A stretch of DNA of 64,000 nt, from NCBI GenBank assembly GCA_947565425.1, contig CANOFW010000007.1, positions 57,649 through 121,648 of the forward strand, read 5' to 3'. This document shows positions 53,716 through 62,306 of the stretch, one piece after another. This stretch comes from an uncultured Lachnospiraceae bacterium. Its GTDB lineage: Bacteria; Bacillota; Clostridia; Lachnospirales; Lachnospiraceae. The number at the start of each line of letters is the position of its first letter. The stretch's first letter is position 1. The notes beneath the pieces were generated by a model, which was not told the origin of the DNA, made no database searches, and was given only the letters and a program-made list of their open reading frames with translations. Both the position numbers and the translations under genes were made by a program.

Positions 53716-54387
53716 ATGCCATCCACAAATACCATCATCTTTGATTTAGACGGAACCCTGTTAGATACCCTTGCCGACCTTGCCGGCAGCGTAAATTATG
53801 TTATGAAAAAATATAACTTACCTGACCATTCTATGGACAGCGTACGCCAAATGGTAGGAAATGGCGTAACCGTTTTGATGGAACGCGCCATACCTGGCGG
53901 CCGTTCCTTTGCAGCATTTGATAACTGCCTGAAAGACTTTAAAGAACACTATGAGATTCACAAAAAAGATCTTACTAAGCCGTTTCCAGGAATTCTGGAA
54001 TTCCTAAAAGAATCATATGAATCCGGCTATAAAATGGCAGTAGTTTCTAACAAATTTGACCTCGCTGTCAAAGGGCTGTGTAAAGATTTTTTCTCACCGT
54101 ATATCACCACAGCTATCGGAGAATCTGCCCAGACTGCTCCTAAGCCTGCTCCAGATACGGTATTTAAAGCTATGCAAGAATTACAAGTTACTCCTGAACA
54201 GTGCGTCTATGTGGGTGATTCCGACGTCGACATCGTAACAGCAAAAAATGCAGGAATTCCCTGCATCAGTGTAAGTTGGGGCTTTCGCACCCGACAATTT
54301 CTTGCGGAACATGGCGCCGTTACCATTGCTGACACTATAGAAGAATTCCGCCATCTAATCAAAAAGAATTTTTTCTCTATTCTTTGA
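53716..54387 (+). CDS. HAD-family hydrolase (phosphoglycolate phosphatase-like)
   Basis: 223 residues with HAD motifs: IIFDLDGTLLDTL (nucleophile and acid Asp), VSNKF (motif II), KPAPDTVF (motif III Lys) and VGDSDVDIVTAKNAG (motif IV). A helical cap lies between motifs I and II. It is closest to phosphoglycolate phosphatases, which remove phosphate from small metabolites. I chose ATG 53716 with AAAGGAG 6 nt upstream; an in-frame ATG at 53692 lies before the ribosome site. It ends in a hydrophobic KNFFSIL. The exact substrate is unknown. Confidence 0.9.
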   Translation: MPSTNTIIFDLDGTLLDTLADLAGSVNYVMKKYNLPDHSMDSVRQMVGNGVTVLMERAIPGGRSFAAFDNCLKDFKEHYEIHKKDLTKPFPGILEFLKESYESGYKMAVVSNKFDLAVKGLCKDFFSPYITTAIGESAQTAPKPAPDTVFKAMQELQVTPEQCVYVGDSDVDIVTAKNAGIPCISVSWGFRTRQFLAEHGAVTIADTIEEFRHLIKKNFFSIL

Positions 54388-54536
54388 ATTTCTTCGTAAA
54401 TACTCTCCCCATGGACAACAATTAAAAAAGAACACGGGTGCATTTGTGAAATATAACCACCAAAAGGAGACGCAAATGAATAAGCTGATTGAAGACTTAA
54501 TTTAAGAAAGGCATGGGGAACTTCATGGACCGAAGT
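54388..54536 (+). other. Spacer with a 9-codon frame and ribosome site
   Basis: Between the HAD gene and the hairpin at 54537 lies AAAAGGAGACGCAA-ATG at 54476, reading MNKLIEDLI and stopping. This has a strong ribosome site but is too short for a known product; it may be a stub of a lost gene or a leader. Confidence 0.3.
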
Positions 54537-54580
54537 ACAAAAATTATCTTGGGAAGCTAGCTTCCTAAGATAATTTTTGT
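54537..54580. terminator. Strong hairpin terminator, possibly bidirectional
   Basis: Arms ACAAAAATTATCTTGGGAAGC and TTCCTAAGATAATTTTTGT pair over about 20 bp, with one G-T wobble, around a 4-nt loop. It is A/T-rich at both bases, so it can end transcripts from the HAD gene (plus) and from the opposite side. Confidence 0.85.
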
Positions 54581-54681
54581 GCATTCTGTCTTTGCCGCAT
54601 AAGCGGCAAGCCCTTTTGATTGAGTAAATATATCAGTGCGATAGTCCCTTCTGTATAAAGCGTTCATATCACTCTCTATGT

Positions 54682-55929
54682 CTACTCTGCCAGGTTTTCT
54701 AATACCTCGCTGTCTTCTCCGTCTCCTAAATCCACTTCCAAACCTTCGCTGTCTTCCACGTCATCTCCCTCTTCCAATTCCTCGCCTTCATCTTCCCATT
54801 CCGATTCAACTTGTGCCTGGTATTCATCATAGGGAATCTCATTCAGCTTGGCTGCATCATACAATATCTCCACAACTCTCTCTCTTGCAATCTGCGTCTT
54901 AACATAGATTACGCCATAGTCCTCCTCATACTCTTCGAGCGTTTCATAATCATTTTCCTTCGCCATTTTCTCAGCCAGTTCCTTGTACTCGCTATCGCTA
55001 ATCAGCTTACCTTCTTTCTCCAGAATTGCCCGGACAAAAAGATATTCATTAACCTGCTCGTCCACTATACTGTTAATCTCTTCCTCACTCATGTAGCTTT
55101 CCAGAAATTCTTCATAATCCATGCCCATAAATTCCGCATAATTCTTATAGCCGCTTACCGTATCCTCATAAAAGAAATCATAAAGCTTCTGCGGATATCC
55201 TTCTATTGTGGCATTCTCCATAGCAAGTTTGAGTGCATTTTCCTGTGCCTCCATCACGGATGAATCTTTCGCATCCTGCTCCAACTGTTCCCTGACGGAA
55301 GCCTCATAGTCGGCAATCGTCTCAAATTCAGACACAGATTTCACAAACTCTTCATTGTATTCCGGAACGACAGCCTCACTGACAGAATTGATAGTAACCG
55401 TAAATTCTGCTTCTTTTCCTCCCAATTCTTCATCATAATCCTCCGGGAAAGTCAATGGAAACGTTACCGTCTCCCCTGCTTTCTTGCCTGTCAGATTGCT
55501 TTCAAATTCCTCTAAAAATTCTCCTGCTCCAAGCTCCACCTCATAATCACTCGCTGAGCCGCCTTCAAATTCTTTGCCATCAACCGTACCATTAAAGTCC
55601 ATATTTACAATATCGCCTTCTTGTGCACCACGGTCTTTCACATCATTGTACGCGACATTTTCTTCCAGATTATACTGGATCTGTTCTTCGACATCTTCAT
55701 CCGTCACTTCAAGAACAGAAGGGTAAGTTACCTCCAGTCCCTTATACTCTCCAAGCTTAACATAATCTTCCACTTTAAAATCTAATACATCATCGGATGC
55801 CTCTGCCGATTCATTTGTATCCGCATTTTCCGTGTTCCCAGAACTTTCCTGCTTCTTATCTTTGCAGCCCGCAAACATCATCACTGCCGCCAACGCCGCG
55901 ACTAAACATATGTAACTTCTTTTCTTCAT
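54682..55929 (-). CDS. Lipoprotein related to trigger factor (FKBP-like peptidyl-prolyl isomerase)
   Basis: About 415 residues. Signal peptide with lipobox MFAGC, then DKKQESSGNTE. The FKBP-like domain is visible as GDIVNMDFNGTVDGKEFEGG and ELGAGEFLEEFESNLTGKKA, with TFPEDYDEELGGKEAEFTV; the remainder (~190-370) is the helical C-terminal arms of trigger factor. It keeps VEDYVKLGEYKGLEV at its N-terminus, but the ribosome-binding FRK loop is missing. The tail after ~375 is highly acidic (DEGEELEEGDDVEDSEGLEV). It is likely an extracellular chaperone for secreted proteins. The ATG at 55929 follows AGGAGG. Confidence 0.85.
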   Translation of the reverse strand: MKKRSYICLVAALAAVMMFAGCKDKKQESSGNTENADTNESAEASDDVLDFKVEDYVKLGEYKGLEVTYPSVLEVTDEDVEEQIQYNLEENVAYNDVKDRGAQEGDIVNMDFNGTVDGKEFEGGSASDYEVELGAGEFLEEFESNLTGKKAGETVTFPLTFPEDYDEELGGKEAEFTVTINSVSEAVVPEYNEEFVKSVSEFETIADYEASVREQLEQDAKDSSVMEAQENALKLAMENATIEGYPQKLYDFFYEDTVSGYKNYAEFMGMDYEEFLESYMSEEEINSIVDEQVNEYLFVRAILEKEGKLISDSEYKELAEKMAKENDYETLEEYEEDYGVIYVKTQIARERVVEILYDAAKLNEIPYDEYQAQVESEWEDEGEELEEGDDVEDSEGLEVDLGDGEDSEVLENLAE

Positions 55930-56190
55930 ATACTTACCTCCTGAAAATACTTCATGTGTGTTCCATTTAAGAAAAATAGTTTGTCCATATTTCTTCAATT
56001 ATTTGTTTACATACAGATAACTCTATTGTTACAAATAATTATGAGGAAAAATTGTTGAATCTGTGAAATAACTATGAACCTGTAACGATTCAGACCCCCA
56101 TGAAAGTACACTTCTACTCCTTCCCAATCTATTTTGAAAAGAATAAAGCCTATTCTCATGGGGGTAATTATCTTTTCTACTGCAATACCA

Positions 56191-56796
56191 TTAACGATTG
56201 CCGCAATATGGCGCCAGCTCCATACGGATAAACCAGCCCTGCTCATGATCACAAACTGGACATTTTGCAGGAGCTTCCAGCCCTTCATGCACATGTCCGC
56301 AATTTAAGCACATCCACTTTGTCTCGACCTTAGACACAAAGAGCTGATTCGCTTCTAACATCTGTGCAAAAGTACCGAAGCGATCTCCATGAATCTTCTC
56401 AATCTCTGCAATCATGCGAAACTTTGCCGCCGCTTTACCAAATCCTTCCTCCTGCGCCTTCTGTGCAAAATGAAGGTAGACGTCGTCATGTTCCTGATAC
56501 TCATTATGCTGCGCCATCTTTAAGAGCTCTGAAATATTGGGGTTTATATCAACTGGATAGCTGCCGTCAGCCTCAATATTTTCTCCTGCCAGTTCTTTTA
56601 ACTGATCATAAAATACCTGTGCATGCTCCTGCTCCTGGTCTGCCGTAAACTTGAATATATGTTCAATCACATAGAGCCCTTGCTTATTTGCCTGGGCAGC
56701 GGCAAACGTATAGCGATTTCTTGCCTGACTCTCACCAGCAAAAGCACGCATCAAATTTGTCTTCGTCTCACTCTGCTTAAAATCCATTGCTATCAT
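56191..56796 (-). CDS. Rubrerythrin
   Basis: 201 residues. The ferritin-like domain has the di-iron ligands in FAGESQARNRYTFAAAQA and DQEQEHAQVFYDQL, and AEIEKIHGDRFGTFA. The C-terminal rubredoxin-type domain has CLNCGHVHEGLEAP and CPVCDHEQGWF, binding one iron with four Cys. Rubrerythrin reduces hydrogen peroxide in anaerobes with electrons from NADH-linked reductases. The start is probably ATG 56796 with AAAGG 8 nt upstream, although MDFKQSETKTN at 56787 is the common family start. Likely induced by oxidative stress. Confidence 0.93.
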   Translation of the reverse strand: MIAMDFKQSETKTNLMRAFAGESQARNRYTFAAAQANKQGLYVIEHIFKFTADQEQEHAQVFYDQLKELAGENIEADGSYPVDINPNISELLKMAQHNEYQEHDDVYLHFAQKAQEEGFGKAAAKFRMIAEIEKIHGDRFGTFAQMLEANQLFVSKVETKWMCLNCGHVHEGLEAPAKCPVCDHEQGWFIRMELAPYCGNR

Positions 56797-56877
56797 AGTC
56801 CCTGCCTTTCCTCATAGATATGAGTATTATGTACGGACAGCAATATTTTATACAGCAATATCAATATTTTCTAAAAA

Positions 56878-57231
56878 TCAACACAGCTTAATCCTACAAT
56901 TGCCCCGCATTTTCAAGGGGCACTCATACACATTATCTGTGCCATTTTTGCCAATATAGGAAATCGGACATTTCCGGCAATTCCCAGTAGTAAAATCTGA
57001 GGCAACTTCAAACTCAAGCACCGCTTTGCGTCTGCCTCCTTCTGATGCCTCTGCCTGCTGAATATTCTTCCAACTCAAAGCTTGATTACAGATGCATTTA
57101 TCCATACCCAAAGTAACTGCCCGTGAGCAGGTTGGACAGGCATAATACGACTCATTCTGCCTATCTCGCAATTCCACTACTTCTGCCGGAAACGCACGAA
57201 TTAATTCTGCCCTCAAATCGTTATTGTCCAT
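56878..57231 (-). CDS. Small Cys-rich protein
   Basis: 117 residues: MDNNDLRAELIRAFPAEVVE, then CPTCSRAVTLGMDKCICNQA and a C-terminal half with NCRKCPISYIGKNGTDNVYE and CPLKMRGNCRIKLC. Four CxxC/CxC-type pairs suggest one or two zinc or iron sites. No signal peptide or membrane segment. I do not recognise the family; rubrerythrin upstream suggests, weakly, a role in redox or metal handling. The start ATG at 57231 has a ribosome site GGAGGATAG. Confidence 0.6.
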   Translation of the reverse strand: MDNNDLRAELIRAFPAEVVELRDRQNESYYACPTCSRAVTLGMDKCICNQALSWKNIQQAEASEGGRRKAVLEFEVASDFTTGNCRKCPISYIGKNGTDNVYECPLKMRGNCRIKLC

Positions 57232-57352
57232 GTTCTATCCTCCAATTTTTGATACCAATTCGTACAACCGCAGGAATCTTTTTAAAACGTCCCTCGGCGC
57301 ACATCAAACAAGTGCAATTTCAGTAGCCATTATAGCATATTTTCCAGGTATT

Positions 57353-58453
57353 TCAAACACTTATTTTGCTCGGCCTGACAAGTATATCACTATTAAATAA
57401 GACTTTGCTCAAGCTAAGCATCAATTGTGTTTGCTTTTTAATGCCCATCTCTCGGAACGTCCGATGCATGGAAAGAAAAGACTTGATTTTTGCCTTATCA
57501 ATGTCATCAATCGTCTTGGCATTGGAGGAAACTAGAATATCGTACACATTCTCCACCAATTCCTCCCGCTCCTTGGCGCTCATAGAAAGAATCCATGTAT
57601 TGATGGCTTTTTCAAATCTCCGACCTGAAAAACTCCTAGCGTCATCATAGACAAAATGGGTGCCTAAGACAATCCAGGAAAAAGGATCGTGCTGCAAAAC
57701 CAAAGGATTGGAACTGCGAATTGTCTTATACTCGTCATGCTCCATCAGTACGCCCACTATCGAAGATTCCGGAACAAAGGAACGTATTTTACTGCGAATG
57801 TTGCGATACATCTCACACTTTATAAATTTTTCACTAAATCCCGGGCCATCATTATTATAAACAGACAGGATACGCTCCTGCTGCTCGGACGTTAAATGCG
57901 TAGCCGCCCAGATAGCAAGATTTCCGCCCTTGGAATGTCCGCCCAACCGCAGCGGCATAGAGATATCCTTCGCCACAGAAGATGCATATTTTGCCGCCTC
58001 AATCTGAGAAGGGATTTCATCTGTAAAACACATATTAAAATCTTCTTTCCAGCCAACCAATGTGTTATCCGTTCCCCGAAATGAGAGAAACGCCGTCTTA
58101 TCAGGAAGCAAAAATGTAACTGCTGCAAACTGAATTTCTTTCTCCTCATCCGTCATACCCAGGAAACGGAATACCCCCATATCCTTAAACCTTGGCAGCA
58201 AAGCCGCCGCATTTGCCAATTCCACCACCGAACGCATAATAATACTGGGACCGTTCAATTTACACTCGTCCGGCAAATCATTGATGCGGTCCACCACATC
58301 GCTAAATGATGGCGCCTCATTTTCTTTGACAGACGAATAATCTAAATATGCTAAAATTGATAAAATCAGAGCGTCAATCTCATTAAACGCACTTTGTTCT
58401 AATGTCAAATCCCCTCGCCATTTCAAATAATCAAACACATCTGCTTTTTTCAT
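57353..58453 (-). CDS. Mbeg1-like (DUF2974) alpha/beta hydrolase
   Basis: 366 residues. N-terminal cap MKKADVFDYLKWRGDLTLEQ, then AVTFLLPDKTAFLSFRGTDN and the nucleophile elbow GGHSKGGNLAIWAATH (Ser in GxSxG), followed by the Asp/His of the triad further on (IVGVLMEHDE, GTHFVYDD). It matches the Mbeg1-like DUF2974 family, lipase-like proteins of Clostridia with unknown substrates. No signal peptide. The neighbouring patatin gene also encodes a lipid-acting enzyme, but whether the two work together is unknown. Confidence 0.85.
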   Translation of the reverse strand: MKKADVFDYLKWRGDLTLEQSAFNEIDALILSILAYLDYSSVKENEAPSFSDVVDRINDLPDECKLNGPSIIMRSVVELANAAALLPRFKDMGVFRFLGMTDEEKEIQFAAVTFLLPDKTAFLSFRGTDNTLVGWKEDFNMCFTDEIPSQIEAAKYASSVAKDISMPLRLGGHSKGGNLAIWAATHLTSEQQERILSVYNNDGPGFSEKFIKCEMYRNIRSKIRSFVPESSIVGVLMEHDEYKTIRSSNPLVLQHDPFSWIVLGTHFVYDDARSFSGRRFEKAINTWILSMSAKEREELVENVYDILVSSNAKTIDDIDKAKIKSFLSMHRTFREMGIKKQTQLMLSLSKVLFNSDILVRPSKISV

Positions 58454-58499
58454 AATGAACCGACTCCTTTCTGTATATTTTCACCAAATATTCTGCCGA

Positions 58500-59396
58500 T
58501 CATACCTTCTGCCGATCATTTTGTGCGCACGCTGCGCCGCCATCCATAATCTTCTGGCTGCGCACTACTTTCTTCGCCAGCTTATTCATATTTGTCACAA
58601 TCACATCGCCGGTAATGCGCACCATTTTCTTATAATCTTCTCCATTTTGCCTCTCAATCCCTGCATAAACATTCTGTAAGTTGTCTGTCCCATCTGCAAA
58701 AATATCCGATAAAACCGCCTTCGTTCTGCGATAACCTTCCTCTAACATGTTCATAATTGATTCATGACTGATACGCACAGAATTAGAAATCCGTTTATGA
58801 TCAGGGAATGTCAGCTTAATAATCTTATCATCATAAGAGTAGTCTTCAAACACATAGTTATAATCGTCAAAGTATATGCAAATTACATAATCTAATTCAT
58901 TTTTCAGCACGGGATAAATCGGTATATTATCAACAACTGCTCCGTCATATAGTGTCTTATCGTCTATTTTGATGCCTTTATTATAAAACGGCATGGCGAT
59001 GCTTGCACGAAGATAAGGATCAATGTTTCCCGATGGTATTTGAGAAAAATTATAATAGTCTAATTCCTTATTCTGCAAATCGAGTAAAGGTACATAAAAT
59101 GCCCCCGGTATTGCCGCGTCCGTTATAATATCGGTAATGATATCCTGTAAAAACGAGCTGCGCAGTACCGAGGTGATAAACCGCCTGTCTCCCTGAAGGT
59201 TGACAGACGCCCATATATCGTAAGCTTTCTGTAAATTGCCAGTCAAATATGCGTATGTGTTAAGTACCCCCACGGACGCCGCGCTTATAAATTCAAAATC
59301 AGAAGGCTTGAGAAATTCATTCAACGCCGTAAGCGCGCCAATTTGATAGGCTCCTTTTCCCATTCCTCCTGACAGAACTAATCCGATATGTTTCAT
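58500..59396 (-). CDS. Patatin-like phospholipase, second copy
   Basis: 298 residues. The oxyanion loop is GLVLSGGMGKGAYQIGALTA and the elbow is SAASVGVLNTY, where the family has GxSxG; here the first Gly is Ala (A-x-S-x-G is still a working nucleophile in some members). The catalytic Asp lies in LYDGAVVDNIPI. It differs strongly from the patatin at 41788. Located about 45 bp upstream of the Mbeg1-like gene and in the same direction, so cotranscription is likely. Substrate unknown. Confidence 0.82.
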   Translation of the reverse strand: MKHIGLVLSGGMGKGAYQIGALTALNEFLKPSDFEFISAASVGVLNTYAYLTGNLQKAYDIWASVNLQGDRRFITSVLRSSFLQDIITDIITDAAIPGAFYVPLLDLQNKELDYYNFSQIPSGNIDPYLRASIAMPFYNKGIKIDDKTLYDGAVVDNIPIYPVLKNELDYVICIYFDDYNYVFEDYSYDDKIIKLTFPDHKRISNSVRISHESIMNMLEEGYRRTKAVLSDIFADGTDNLQNVYAGIERQNGEDYKKMVRITGDVIVTNMNKLAKKVVRSQKIMDGGAACAQNDRQKV

Positions 59397-59526
59397 TCTT
59401 ATTCCTCACAAACTTGCTGTGTATTTATCTATTTCCCTCGCATAATCATTTCATGCTCCATGATCGTATTTATCATATACAATGTTACATTGTTTGTCAA
59501 TGTGCGACATCAAATAATTGCAACAC

Positions 59527-60270
59527 TCAACTTTTTCGCCTTGTGATGTTGGGTATGCCATTGCCTTCCGTCAACGCCGCCTTTGCCAACTTGTCCGCCT
59601 CTTCATTATATTTATCCCCAGTATGGGCGGCAATCTTGCGGTATGTAATACGAATTCTTTTGCCATTTTCTCTCATAAACGCCGCATATTTCTGCGTCAG
59701 GTCATTCTTTGCTTTCCAGCCACCGGTTGCCCACATTTCGATTCCCTTATAGTCATAACATATTTCCACCGCAGAATAACCGTTCACTGCGCTCCATTTC
59801 ACGGCAAACATGGCGCCTAACATCTCTCCGGTAACATTGCGCAGCGCGAGTGACTGCGGGTTATCTCCATTGCCGGATTCACGGACAATTTCGCCCTCAG
59901 GCGTAAGCATCACGCAGCCAAAAGAATATTTGCCGATTTTCACATCAAAACTTCCGTCTACATAAGCTACCACCTGTCCCGGCAAACATCTGACTTTGCT
60001 CTCATTCGCCTCTTCTGCCGCGCAACCCTGTGCATCCTCCAAAGACGTATATGCTCCTGCTTCATCACTCCCTGCGTCAGACAAAAATTCCTGTGTTCCT
60101 GCTTCACCATTGCCTGCGCCAGACAAATACGCCTGTGCCTCGCTCTTTGTGGCAAAGCCCCGGTATTGTGCTCCCGCATAGCCGTCAACGGAATCTTTAC
60201 ATTCATTCCAGGTATAAAAAATTCCTGTTCTTTTGCCTTTTTTTACCGCGTAATAATTTTTTTTAGCCAT
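59527..60270 (-). CDS. Ribonuclease H with viroplasmin domain
   Basis: 247 residues. The N-terminal caulimovirus viroplasmin-like domain (YYAVKKGKRTGIFYTWNECK, GYAGAQYRGFATKSEAQAYL) precedes a linker and an RNase HI domain with VAYVDGSFD (Asp), ALRNVTGEMLGAMFAV (Glu), EICYDYKGIEMWATGGWK (Asp) and KIAAHTGDKYNEEADKLAK (His and Asp). It degrades RNA in RNA-DNA hybrids. The linker is encoded by two imperfect 42-bp tandem copies (60053-60136), reading SGAGNGEAG and SDAGSDEAG. The viroplasmin domain is thought to bind hybrids. Confidence 0.92.
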   Translation of the reverse strand: MAKKNYYAVKKGKRTGIFYTWNECKDSVDGYAGAQYRGFATKSEAQAYLSGAGNGEAGTQEFLSDAGSDEAGAYTSLEDAQGCAAEEANESKVRCLPGQVVAYVDGSFDVKIGKYSFGCVMLTPEGEIVRESGNGDNPQSLALRNVTGEMLGAMFAVKWSAVNGYSAVEICYDYKGIEMWATGGWKAKNDLTQKYAAFMRENGKRIRITYRKIAAHTGDKYNEEADKLAKAALTEGNGIPNITRRKS

Positions 60271-60276
60271 AATCGT

Positions 60277-60453
60277 TTAATGTCGTATTATAATTTTTTG
60301 AGCATGAGCAGATATAGCAAACATTTCATTATACGCCTGCTTTTTCCAATCCGGCCATTCATTGGTGATCGTCCTATTTACCTCATTATACGCAGCTAAT
60401 GGATCCCAACTCTTTTCTAATGATTCAGGCTTTGTCGTTTTTTTCAGACTCAT
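60277..60453 (-). CDS. Small protein downstream of the dCTP-deaminase-like gene
   Basis: 58 residues from ATG 60453 (MSLKKTTKPESLEKSWDPLA; a second ATG lies 6 nt upstream), with GGAAAGGAAG upstream. Its start lies inside the end of the deaminase-like gene, so translation is coupled. It contains AYNEVNRTITNEWPDWKKQA and no membrane or metal motif. Not a recognised family. By position it may belong to the same system as the deaminase; the RNase H gene begins 6 nt further on. Confidence 0.6.
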   Translation of the reverse strand: MSLKKTTKPESLEKSWDPLAAYNEVNRTITNEWPDWKKQAYNEMFAISAHAQKIIIRH

Positions 60454-61924
60454 CTTCATCTTCCTTTCCTATACCAGTAATTTCCTCGGCATATTGGTTA
60501 TATGCGCTCTTTTCCATATCAATATAATTGAGTAGCGCCATGGGATTGCGCAAGTGAGCAGTATTCCTTTTCCACTCCACAATATGTCCATCGTCCTGCT
60601 TTCTCGTGCGGGCATACCAGCGAATTGACTGCATGGAAAACAAATCGACAAAACGATGGGGCCCAACCCCCTTAAACGGGATAAAAACTACTTTTTTCCC
60701 AATATCTTTCCTGTCCTGCGAAATTTCTATCTTATAAAAATCGAGCGCTTTACTCTTGGGGTACGGCTCAATGTAAATAACTTTCTCAATGCCTGCTGCA
60801 ATAATATGTTTCGCACAATTGTGACATGGAAACGTAGTCATATACATAGAACAACCTTTTGTAGAAATACCATTTCTGGCACACATCATAAGGGCTTCCA
60901 TTTCTCCATGTACAACCCTGCCAAATTCTGTCAGCGAACCAATACCCGCTGATTTAATCTTTTTGGTATTTTCTTCGTTACACTCAAGCCCTAATTCTGT
61001 CAAAATACTGTCTATCATTTTTTTCTGTTCAATTTTGTTAGAATCATACCCTAACGTATAATCCCGTCCACTGGGTACATCAATAAACTTGCCATCTTCA
61101 AATGCAGACCAATATAAACCGCCAAATGCCCTGGGACAATCATTGACCCCCTCTGCAAGAATTTCATTATCTTTGGTGACGACAACGCCAATCTGCCGAG
61201 ACAAATCCGCTGACCGTAAAGATGAGACATACGCCCGAAACATTGCATATTCCTCAAAAGTTGGCGAGATAAATGGGTTTCCAAATAATAAATCTAGCAG
61301 TCGAAATACATTCTCTTGCGTCTCATCGGAACTATCTCCGGCATTGATAAAATAATCTGCCTGCTGATATGCATCTCTTGTATGCTGCCCATTTTTTTCT
61401 TTTTCATTATCATCTCTATTTAATATATCTATAGCTTGTTGTTCTGATAAATTCTTCCTATCCATCAAATATGATTTTCGCCGTTCATAATCATCTGAAA
61501 TACCAATCAAATGAAAGCCATCCCCATACGTGCGTCTCAAAAATTCAACTTCATCAGGATGTTTAATTGAGTCGATGATATAGGCCTTTCGTTGCTGTGG
61601 CCCTTCATTATTACCTAACCGGTATTTCCCATAAATAAAAGCGCACACACCTTTCATGAGAATAGCATCATCTCCTGTTTTCTTCCTGATTTCATTACCT
61701 TTATCCATGAAAAAGCTAATTCGCTCATGTTCATCTGTAAAATTGGGTAGAACAGATGCAAACGGTGATAAAATCTCCTTAGATACTTTTATAATCTCAC
61801 TATTATAATGGAATTTATGTAAACTATCTTTCATGCATTCCATAATTTCCAACGATACTGTTCCAATAGTATGGACAATGCCTATTACTAGCTCACTGTC
61901 CCTGTTCAAGTCTCCTCTTATCAT
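60425..61924 (-). CDS. Anti-phage dCTP-deaminase-like protein (AvcD/DCD type)
   Basis: 499 residues. The N-terminal ~180 are a P-loop-like domain (ELVIGIVHTIGTVSLE, DAILMKGVCAFIYGKYRL), and a deaminase domain follows. The zinc site is HGEMEALMMCARNG (His and catalytic Glu, about 335) and TTFPCHNCAKHIIAAGIEKV (PCxxC). This two-domain layout matches the anti-phage dCTP deaminase/AvcD family, which depletes dCTP by deamination to block phage replication; AvcI RNA antitoxins accompany some of them. ATG 61924 has no strong ribosome site. The Walker A motif is degenerate (GIVHTIGT). Role is inferred from family. Confidence 0.8.
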   Translation of the reverse strand: MIRGDLNRDSELVIGIVHTIGTVSLEIMECMKDSLHKFHYNSEIIKVSKEILSPFASVLPNFTDEHERISFFMDKGNEIRKKTGDDAILMKGVCAFIYGKYRLGNNEGPQQRKAYIIDSIKHPDEVEFLRRTYGDGFHLIGISDDYERRKSYLMDRKNLSEQQAIDILNRDDNEKEKNGQHTRDAYQQADYFINAGDSSDETQENVFRLLDLLFGNPFISPTFEEYAMFRAYVSSLRSADLSRQIGVVVTKDNEILAEGVNDCPRAFGGLYWSAFEDGKFIDVPSGRDYTLGYDSNKIEQKKMIDSILTELGLECNEENTKKIKSAGIGSLTEFGRVVHGEMEALMMCARNGISTKGCSMYMTTFPCHNCAKHIIAAGIEKVIYIEPYPKSKALDFYKIEISQDRKDIGKKVVFIPFKGVGPHRFVDLFSMQSIRWYARTRKQDDGHIVEWKRNTAHLRNPMALLNYIDMEKSAYNQYAEEITGIGKEDEDESEKNDKA

Positions 61925-62077
61925 ATGTTATTTATGGCATTTGATCCTCTTATTTGATTTACAAAGTTGCCATATCCGACTTCCCGGATTCCCTCCCCTG
62001 TTCTTATCGTTATCAATTTCATATATTATGAGAACATCTTTATTCCCACAAACAATGCCCCCACAAGGCACTTCGGA

Positions 62078-62127
62078 AAATATCCATGCAAAGCGCCCTG
62101 TGGGTATGCATGGATATTTGTTTTTTT
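62078..62127 (+). terminator. Plus-strand rho-independent terminator with no upstream protein gene
   Basis: Perfect 13-bp arms AAATATCCATGCA (62078-62090) and TGCATGGATATTT (62107-62119) are followed by GTTTTTTT. Transcription must come from the plus strand, where only the antisense of the deaminase gene lies. It implies a small or antisense RNA. Confidence 0.8.
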
Positions 62128-62185
62128 CATTTTATCATAAAACTCACTACAATAAAAGAGGGCATTTTCTTTTTACACGGAAGCT

Positions 62186-62249
62186 GTAACTATTCAGCCT
62201 TTATTTCTATGGAATAGGGCTGTACAGGAAATTAAGGCTGAATAGTTAC
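62186..62249. repeat. Inverted repeat with 15-bp arms
   Basis: GTAACTATTCAGCCT (62186-62200) and AGGCTGAATAGTTAC (62235-62249) are perfect inverted copies around a 34-bp centre. The first 14 bases also occur singly at 2297-2310. It may be a small palindromic repeat element of this genome. Confidence 0.6.
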
Positions 62250-62306
62250 CGGAAGCTAAGTCTTAAAACCAGTTTCAAACCATTTTCTGCCACTGCAAGC
62301 CCCTAT

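Larger units (their letters stand above)
61925..62306. other. Leader of the deaminase-like gene with hairpins and no protein frame
   Basis: No protein gene is visible. The gap contains a plus-strand terminator (62078-62127) with no coding gene before it, a stem (ATCCG...CGGAT) in the 5' leader of the minus-strand deaminase gene near 61978-61993, and an inverted repeat at 62186-62249. Two RNA readings are possible: an antisense-strand small RNA ending at the terminator, or a structured leader on the minus strand. Confidence 0.35.
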
